Shown here: positions 1 to 5,026 of the stretch, one piece after another | How positions within the stretch are numbered: position 1 is the stretch's first letter | Layout of the letters: each line of letters begins with the position of its first letter | Assembly: GCA_017963875.1 (NCBI GenBank) | Contig: JAGCTA010000077.1 | Coordinates: 1 to 5,026 of the forward strand | DNA from: Victivallales bacterium | GTDB taxonomy: Bacteria; Verrucomicrobiota; Lentisphaeria; Oligosphaerales; Oligosphaeraceae | DNA: 5,026 nt | Direction: 5' to 3' | Translations under genes and position numbers: made by a program | Notes under the pieces: model-generated | The model's input: the letters and a program-made list of their open reading frames with translations, nothing else | Told to the model about the DNA's origin: nothing | Database searches by the model: none

Positions 1-1974
1 GAGGGCTTCCCCGACCTCCCCAAAAACATCGCCTGGACAACGGTCGAAGACTGGCTCTTTGACCTCCCGATGGCTCGCGAAAACCTCTGCCGCCATTTTC
101 AGGTCGCCTCTCTCGATGGCTTCGGCTGCCGTGGCCTCGAACCAGCTATCGCCGCCGCAGGCGCCATCCTTCACTATGCGCAGAACAATCTGCGGCGGGA
201 CGCATCGCAGGTCACATCCCTTTCCTGCTATTCCGTTGACGACTGCATGGTCATCGACAGAATCTCCCAACGCAATCTGGAACTTGTGGAACCCATTTTC
301 GCCGATTCCAAAAACAACACCCTCTTCTCTGTACTCAACGAGACCATAACCCCCATGGGCACGCGTCTGCTCCGCGAATGGATACTTCGCCCCCTCCGCT
401 CAAAAGTCGTCATCGATGAACGCCTTGATGCCATTGATGCACTCCTAGCGTCCCCACTGACACTGGCGGAACTCCGCGAGACGCTGACGGCGGTCAGAGA
501 CGTGGAACGCGTCATTTCACGCCTGAATATCGGCAACGCCAATGCACGGGACTTGCTTGTGCTCAAGGCCGCGCTGGAGGAATTGCCTGGATTGCGGACT
601 ATCCTTGCGGACACTCCGTCTTCCTTCCTCGCAGGCCAACGGGATGCCTTGACTGAAAAGCCCGATTTGACCGACCTCATCGGGCGCGCCATACTTGATG
701 AACCGCCTCTGGCACTTAAGGACGGCGGTTTCATCAAGGACGGATACAACGCCCAACTCGATGACTTCAGAAAAGCGTCCACCGAGGGCAAAGACTGGAT
801 TGCAAACTACCAGGCGCATGAAATCGAACGTACTGGAATCAAGAACCTCAAGGTTCGTTTCAACAAGGTCTTTGGATACTACATAGAAATCACCAAAGTC
901 AACCTCGACCTCGTGCCAAGCGACTATATGCGAAAACAGACCATCGTCAATGGCGAGCGCTTCATCACCCCCGAACTCAAGGAGATAGAGGACAAAGTCC
1001 TTGGCGCAGAGGAAAAAGGCAAGGCACTGGAATACGAACTCTTCCAGCAACTTCGTGAAACCGTTTGCAGACACACGGCAGACATTCAGGCATCCGCACG
1101 TGCACTTGCCGTCATAGACTGCATTGCATCGCTCGCCGAAGTAGCCGCTAAGCATCAATATGTCCGCCCTGTCATTACAGAAGAACCAGTTCTCAAAATT
1201 CGGGATGGACGCCACCCCGTTCTCGATGCACGGCTTGTTAACGAGCCATTCGTCCCCAATGACGTTGACCTCGATACAAGAGACGCGCAACTGGCGCTCA
1301 TCACAGGCCCAAACATGGCAGGTAAATCCACCTATATCCGCCAAGTCGCCCTCCTCACCATCCTCGCCCAAATGGGGTCCTTCCTCCCAGCCTCCGAAGC
1401 AACCGTCGGCATCACCGACAGGGTTTTCACACGTGTCGGGGCGGCAGACGACATTTCCAGAGGGCAGTCCACGTTCATGGTGGAAATGGTCGAAACCGCA
1501 AACATCCTGAACAACGCCACGCCGAAAAGCCTCATCATCCTGGATGAAATTGGCCGTGGAACATCCACTTTCGACGGACTGTCGCTCGCTTGGGCAGTCG
1601 CAGAGCACCTGCATGACACGCCGTCGGTAAAAGCACGGACATTGTTTGCAACGCATTATCATGAACTTACAGATTTGGCACTCACCAAGCCTGGTGTTCG
1701 GAACTTCAATGTCCTCGTCAAGGAGCAGGGAGAAAAAATCATCTTCATGCGCAAAATCGTCCCTGGCTGTGCGGACAAGTCCTACGGCATCCATGTCGCG
1801 CGCCTTGCTGGAATGCCAAAATCCATCATCAAACGCGCGGATGAAGTCCTTACGACGCTTGAAAACGATGAAATAGAGGATGGAAAGCCGAAACTTTCCC
1901 TGCCACCGAAACGGCACAGAAAAGCCCCCGACCTCGAAAACCAGCCACTTCTCTTTGACCTAGGAAACCTTTGA
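1..1974 (+). CDS. mutS: DNA mismatch repair protein MutS (5' end outside window)
   Basis: MutS recognises mispaired or looped bases and, using ATP, recruits MutL to start mismatch repair. The frame is open from base 1, so the N-terminal mismatch-reading domain (with its Phe-X-Glu wedge) and part of the connector lie upstream. The 657 visible codons compare with about 850 residues in E. coli MutS, so roughly 180 are missing. Numbering codons from base 1, the connector end and core come first (HF..SLDGFGC near 32-44, NLEL and TPMGTRLLREW after it). The clamp follows at about 265-325 (FGYYIEITK at 291). The ATPase has Walker A GPNMAGKST at 436-444, the DDISRGQSTFMVEM signature, Walker B ILDEIGRGTST with its Asp at 515, and THYHEL at 551-556. 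The C-terminal helix-turn-helix contains KSYGIHVARLAGMP. Identity is secure. A Met at base 70 is internal and is not the start. No truncation or frameshift is seen within the visible part. Confidence 0.98.
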   Translation, partial: EGFPDLPKNIAWTTVEDWLFDLPMARENLCRHFQVASLDGFGCRGLEPAIAAAGAILHYAQNNLRRDASQVTSLSCYSVDDCMVIDRISQRNLELVEPIFADSKNNTLFSVLNETITPMGTRLLREWILRPLRSKVVIDERLDAIDALLASPLTLAELRETLTAVRDVERVISRLNIGNANARDLLVLKAALEELPGLRTILADTPSSFLAGQRDALTEKPDLTDLIGRAILDEPPLALKDGGFIKDGYNAQLDDFRKASTEGKDWIANYQAHEIERTGIKNLKVRFNKVFGYYIEITKVNLDLVPSDYMRKQTIVNGERFITPELKEIEDKVLGAEEKGKALEYELFQQLRETVCRHTADIQASARALAVIDCIASLAEVAAKHQYVRPVITEEPVLKIRDGRHPVLDARLVNEPFVPNDVDLDTRDAQLALITGPNMAGKSTYIRQVALLTILAQMGSFLPASEATVGITDRVFTRVGAADDISRGQSTFMVEMVETANILNNATPKSLIILDEIGRGTSTFDGLSLAWAVAEHLHDTPSVKARTLFATHYHELTDLALTKPGVRNFNVLVKEQGEKIIFMRKIVPGCADKSYGIHVARLAGMPKSIIKRADEVLTTLENDEIEDGKPKLSLPPKRHRKAPDLENQPLLFDLGNL

Positions 1975-1988
1975 AAAAGCCACATATC

Positions 1989-2873
1989 ATGAAAGTCCTT
2001 AATTTCGGTTCAATCAATGTTGACTATGTGTATCATGTCAACCATATCGTCAGACCTGCAGAGACCATCCCCTCCCACGGGATGCAGATTAATCCAGGCG
2101 GCAAGGGCGCCAACCAATCCGTCGCCCTCGCGCGTGCGGGAGCGACGGTCTTCCATGCAGGCCAGGTGGGGAAAGACACGTCTTGGATGATTGACCGCCT
2201 TCGCCAGGACGGCATTGACACACGCCTTGTCTCCGTCTCTGAAAAAGTCAATGGAGGTCAGGCAATCATCCAGGTCGATGAAAACGGGCAGAACTCCATC
2301 ATCATCTATGGTGGTGCAAACCAGTCAATTCCAGAATCTCTGTTGAAAGAGTCCCTGGCATATATGGAACGCGGAGACTGGCTTGTCCTCCAAAATGAAA
2401 TTAATCTCACAAGCCAGGCAATTGATGAAGCGCATGCCGCAGGATTGCGCATCTGCTTCAATCCCGCTCCAATGACCGACAGCGTCCATTCGTTTTCTTT
2501 AGATAAAGTGGATGTCTTCATCGTCAACGAAATCGAAGCGGCTGAACTGGCACGGCTGCCAGCAACCACCGCTCCCGATGACATTCTGAAAACACTGGCA
2601 ACAATGTTTCCAAAAGCGACCGTCTGCATGACACTCGGCGCAGAAGGCTCCTGCTGCTGGTCCGCACAGACTGGCATCATCAAACAACCCGCATGTAAAG
2701 CCAAAGCCGTGGACACCACGGCAGCAGGAGATACGTTCACAGGCTTCTTCCTGACGGCTGTCATCAATGGCAAATCCCTCCAGGATGGGCTTGCAATCGC
2801 CTCAAAAGCCGCTGCCATCACCGTCTCCAGGCATGGTGCCATGGATTCAATCCCATTTAAAAACGAACTCTGA
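1989..2873 (+). CDS. rbsK: Ribokinase, PfkB carbohydrate kinase family
   Basis: Predicted cytoplasmic kinase converting D-ribose and ATP to ribose 5-phosphate, feeding the pentose phosphate and nucleotide pathways. The 294 residues are close to E. coli RbsK (about 309). The N-terminal GSINVD (7-12) and PfkB signature 1, GGKGANQ (37-43), start the sugar site. NEIEAAEL (180-187) and TLGAEG (215-220) line the nucleotide side. Signature 2, DTTAAGDTF (242-250), gives the anion hole and catalytic base Asp248. Residues matching the known ribose contacts of E. coli RbsK (Asn14, Asp16, Lys43, Asn46, Glu143, Asp255) are Asn10, Asp12, Lys39, Asn42, Glu137 and Asp248, which favours ribose over other PfkB substrates. 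The ATG start fits the family N-terminus. An in-frame TTG at 1971, overlapping the mutS stop, would add six residues. No clear Shine-Dalgarno precedes the ATG, so translation may be coupled to mutS, 14 bases upstream. It ends in tandem in-frame stops, TGA TAA. Another sugar or nucleoside kinase remains possible. Confidence 0.9.
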   Translation: MKVLNFGSINVDYVYHVNHIVRPAETIPSHGMQINPGGKGANQSVALARAGATVFHAGQVGKDTSWMIDRLRQDGIDTRLVSVSEKVNGGQAIIQVDENGQNSIIIYGGANQSIPESLLKESLAYMERGDWLVLQNEINLTSQAIDEAHAAGLRICFNPAPMTDSVHSFSLDKVDVFIVNEIEAAELARLPATTAPDDILKTLATMFPKATVCMTLGAEGSCCWSAQTGIIKQPACKAKAVDTTAAGDTFTGFFLTAVINGKSLQDGLAIASKAAAITVSRHGAMDSIPFKNEL

Positions 2874-2887
2874 TAACGCATTGCAAC

Positions 2888-4456
2888 ATGCCTCATATCT
2901 ATCTGCTAGATTCAACTCTCCGAGACGGTGCCCAGGGCGAAGACATCTCCTTCTCCCTTCAGGACAAACTGAATATCGCCCGCACACTTGATGATTTCGG
3001 CATTGATTTCATTGAAGCGGGCATTCCAGGAGCCAATCCCAAGGATCTTCAGTTCTTCCAGAAGGCGGCTCGAATGTCCTTCTCACATGCAAAAATCTGC
3101 GCTTTCGGTGCCACGCGCCACAAGGGAATTTCACCTCAGCAGGATGAATTCCTCAATCTCCTGTTGTCGGCCGAGACATCGCATGTCGTCATCTTCGGAA
3201 AAGCATGGCTGCTCCATGTCGATAAAATCCTCAAGGCAACGCCACAGGAAAACCTTGACATGATTGCCGACACCATCCAGTTCCTGCGAGACCATGGGAG
3301 AACCGTTCTTTTCGATGCAGAGCATTTCTTTGACGGCTATGCGGACAACCCAGATTACGCCCTTCAGACCATCCGTGCTGCCATCCAGGCAGGAGCCCAT
3401 TCTGTGACGCTATGCGATACCAACGGCGGCTGCACGCCAACGGCACTTCGCCAGACAACAGCAGAGATTCTTCAGGCACTTGGCAAAGACATCACCATAG
3501 GCATCCACTGCCATAATGACATCGGATGCGCCATCGCCAATTCGATGCTAGCCGTTGAAGCGGGCGCGACACTTGTACAAGGGACTTTCTCTGGCTATGG
3601 CGAACGATGCGGCAACGCCGATCTTAGCGTCCTCATCCCCAACCTGATTTTGAAAAAGAACTGCACATGCAGCGTCACGCGCCTTCATGAACTGGTCGAT
3701 GTCGCCACAAAACTTGCCGAAATATCAAATATCTCCATTCCAAGCACAAAACCGTATATCGGAAAAAGCGCCTTTGCGCACAAGGGTGGAATGCACATTG
3801 ACGGCGTGACCAAATTAACGTCGTCATTTGAGCACATCGCCCCAGAGGCCATTGGAAACCATCGAAGATTCCTGACTTCCGAAATATCAGGGCGCAGCAC
3901 ATTGCTGGCAAAAATGAAGTCCTTTGCACCGCAGTTCACGAAAGATTCGCCTGAAATCTCACGCATCGTCGAAAAACTGAAGGAAATGGAATTCCGAGGC
4001 TACCAATTCGAGGCGGCGGATGCCTCGCTTGAACTTCTCATCCGCCGAACTCTTGGCTGGCACAAGCCCCATTTCCAATTGATTCTCTACAAGACGACAG
4101 GCGAATACCCTGCCCCGAATGACTGCGAACCGACCTCAGCCATGATTCAAATCAAAGTCGAGGACACCACGGAAATCACGGCGGCGCTCGGCAACGGTCC
4201 TGTCAATGCGCTTGACCTCGCTTTGAGAAAAGCGCTTCATGTGTTCTATCCCAACCTCGAGGAAGTCCAGTTGATTGACTATAAGGTCCGTGTCATTGAT
4301 TCAGACGCGGCGACGGCCGCCAAGGTCAGGGTCCTGATCGAATCCACCGACGGCTCCCACTCGTGGACAACGGTCGGCGTCTCAACAGATATCATTGAAG
4401 CGTCCTGGCTTGCGCTCCAGGATTCCATAGAATATAAACTAGATATACTGAAATAA
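2888..4456 (+). CDS. cimA: (R)-citramalate synthase CimA
   Basis: Condenses pyruvate with acetyl-CoA to (R)-citramalate, the first step of the threonine-independent route to 2-oxobutyrate and isoleucine. At 522 residues it has the usual length of the Geobacter-type CimA family. The catalytic TIM barrel opens with LLDSTLRDGAQ (6-16; Arg12 and metal-binding Asp13) and IEAGIPGANPKD (42-53). AEHFFDGY and LCDTNGG follow, then metal-ligand HCHND (207-211) and GTFSGYGERCGNADL (232-246). The linker region carries FAHKGGMH (His298, His303). From about residue 396 a LeuA-type dimerisation/regulatory domain follows, with GNGPVNALDLALRKAL (435-450), YKVRVI and a final TVGVSTDIIEASWLALQDSI segment. In characterised relatives this domain binds isoleucine as feedback inhibitor. 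Homocitrate and 2-isopropylmalate synthases share the barrel, but the RDGAQ.EDISF opening, AEHFFDGY and the C-terminal pattern favour citramalate synthase. The ATG lies 14 bases after the ribokinase stop and lacks a clear Shine-Dalgarno. Family assignment is secure; substrate is inferred. Confidence 0.94.
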   Translation: MPHIYLLDSTLRDGAQGEDISFSLQDKLNIARTLDDFGIDFIEAGIPGANPKDLQFFQKAARMSFSHAKICAFGATRHKGISPQQDEFLNLLLSAETSHVVIFGKAWLLHVDKILKATPQENLDMIADTIQFLRDHGRTVLFDAEHFFDGYADNPDYALQTIRAAIQAGAHSVTLCDTNGGCTPTALRQTTAEILQALGKDITIGIHCHNDIGCAIANSMLAVEAGATLVQGTFSGYGERCGNADLSVLIPNLILKKNCTCSVTRLHELVDVATKLAEISNISIPSTKPYIGKSAFAHKGGMHIDGVTKLTSSFEHIAPEAIGNHRRFLTSEISGRSTLLAKMKSFAPQFTKDSPEISRIVEKLKEMEFRGYQFEAADASLELLIRRTLGWHKPHFQLILYKTTGEYPAPNDCEPTSAMIQIKVEDTTEITAALGNGPVNALDLALRKALHVFYPNLEEVQLIDYKVRVIDSDAATAAKVRVLIESTDGSHSWTTVGVSTDIIEASWLALQDSIEYKLDILK

Positions 4457-4461
4457 ACCAC

Positions 4462-4467
4462 AAGGAG
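4462..4467 (+). promoter_or_regulatory. Strong Shine-Dalgarno site for the last gene
   Basis: AAGGAG lies seven bases before the ATG at 4475, an ideal distance for ribosome binding. It sits in the 18-base gap after cimA and fixes the start of the downstream reading frame. The two preceding intergenic gaps show no comparable motif. Confidence 0.85.
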
Positions 4468-4474
4468 AGTTCCA

Positions 4475-5026
4475 ATGTACTGGAGATTCAAACTGCCACT
4501 AATCATCATTCTGCTCGGAGTCCTGGCATTGCTCTGCATTCAGGCTGGAAAGGCGTTTAAGATTCGCTCTGAACAGGAAAATCAGCCAGCGGAACAGCAG
4601 GCGGAACAACCGCCACAGGCTCAGCCACCGCAATTTCCCGATATTCAGCAGCCGACAGCAGACTCGCCTAAAGCACTGACGCCACCTAAGCCTTTTAATG
4701 TCAATGAGATTCCAGACTCGGCGGAAAACAATCCAAAGCCAGCGGTCTCACAACAGCCGATAGTTACCACGCCTCCTACGCCTGAAATTGAAACGGCAGA
4801 CAAGCCCGTTCCAACACCAGAACCCAAACCAGCCCCAGCCCCCCAAGCTGTGACTGAACCAGCGCCCGCCCCTGAAGCAACGAAGACAACAGAAAAGCCT
4901 GCAAATGTTGCAGCAACGACGGCACAGGCCACAGTCACTGATGTCGTGGTCCTCACGCCTGCTGAAAACACACAGCCACAAAATCCACCTCATGTCCAGG
5001 CAACAGCCCAACAGCAAACTGTCCAA
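4475..5026 (+). CDS. Proline/glutamine-rich membrane-anchored protein, 3' end outside window
   Basis: No family recognised. The frame runs 184 codons from ATG to the last base without a stop, so the gene continues beyond the window. Residues 1-6 (MYWRFK) carry two positive charges. Residues 7-25 form one hydrophobic helix, LPLIIILLGVLALLCIQAG, read as a signal anchor or uncleaved signal peptide with the rest outside the cytoplasm. A weak cleavage site near IQA-G cannot be excluded. Residues from about 32 on are low complexity: about 34 Pro and 22 Gln in the whole visible part, with much Thr, Ala and Glu, no other hydrophobic span and no Cys after position 21. TPEPKPAPAP and TEPAPAPEA resemble the Pro-rich spacers of TonB, FtsN-like or other envelope proteins, whose functional domain would lie C-terminally, out of sight. 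The strong ribosome binding site and absence of stops support a real gene. Role unknown; the cimA neighbour gives no clear hint. Confidence 0.82.
   Translation, partial: MYWRFKLPLIIILLGVLALLCIQAGKAFKIRSEQENQPAEQQAEQPPQAQPPQFPDIQQPTADSPKALTPPKPFNVNEIPDSAENNPKPAVSQQPIVTTPPTPEIETADKPVPTPEPKPAPAPQAVTEPAPAPEATKTTEKPANVAATTAQATVTDVVVLTPAENTQPQNPPHVQATAQQQTVQ

Noticed and set aside
70..72. ATG at base 70 as the mutS start
   Set aside because: The same frame is open and MutS-like back to base 1, and a start here would remove the mismatch-binding domain; it is an internal Met.
517..1917. Long open frame of 466 codons on the minus strand opposite mutS
   Set aside because: It lies wholly antisense to an unmistakable mutS, has a Cys/Phe/Asp-rich composition unlike a folded protein, and shows no recognisable motif; codon bias of mutS explains it.
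2832..2843. Short inverted repeat CATGG-TG-CCATG
   Set aside because: Five-base arms with a two-base loop inside the conserved ribokinase C-terminus, with no T-run after it; not a terminator and expected by chance.
4364..4376. 13-base exact repeat of bases 34-46 (tggacaacggtcg)
   Set aside because: Both copies encode Trp-Thr-Thr-Val in unrelated proteins (MutS and CimA) with the same codons; flanks differ, so chance is the simplest explanation.
4526..4540. Possible lipoprotein lipobox ending at Cys21 of the last protein
   Set aside because: The residues before Cys are Ala-Leu-Leu; the -1 position needs Gly, Ala or Ser, and the Cys sits within the hydrophobic helix, so a signal anchor fits better.
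4645..5026. Minus-strand open frames rich in Gly/Val/Ser or in Arg/Cys/Trp
   Set aside because: They mirror the Pro/Thr/Gln codons of the plus-strand frame starting at 4475, which has an anchor helix and a ribosome binding site; the minus frames have neither.

Overview
The window is a compact bacterial protein-coding stretch with about 50-55% GC by eye. All four genes are on the + strand and are separated by gaps of only 14, 14 and 18 bases. No tRNA, rRNA, CRISPR array, insertion sequence, terminator or long repeat is visible, and no stretch over 300 bases lacks a gene. The organism cannot be named from this sequence. Free-living bacterial metabolism is clear, and weak Shine-Dalgarno use plus the CimA type would fit several phyla, for example the Lentisphaerota/Kiritimatiellota area or a delta-proteobacterium. 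That placement is a guess.

Layout: bases 1-1974 are the 3' three-quarters of mutS, the DNA mismatch-recognition ATPase; its start lies before the window. Bases 1989-2873 are a ribokinase of the PfkB family in which the ribose-contact residues known from E. coli RbsK are all present. Bases 2888-4456 are cimA, an (R)-citramalate synthase with a complete catalytic barrel and a C-terminal LeuA-type regulatory domain. From base 4475 to the window edge runs an open frame with no stop. It encodes an N-terminal membrane anchor followed by a long, Pro/Gln/Thr/Ala-rich, low-complexity region, probably extracytoplasmic. Its strong ribosome binding site supports it as a real gene.

The spacing suggests one co-transcribed unit, possibly with an extra start for the last gene, but the genes do not form an obvious pathway: DNA repair, ribose phosphorylation, the pyruvate route to isoleucine (citramalate to 2-oxobutyrate), and an envelope protein. 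This looks like an ordinary housekeeping cluster of mixed function, and I found no convincing novel system. The points most worth a second look are the incomplete proline-rich membrane protein, the unusual neighbour set, the contrast between ribosome-binding signals within the run, and a clear excess of C over G on the coding strand.
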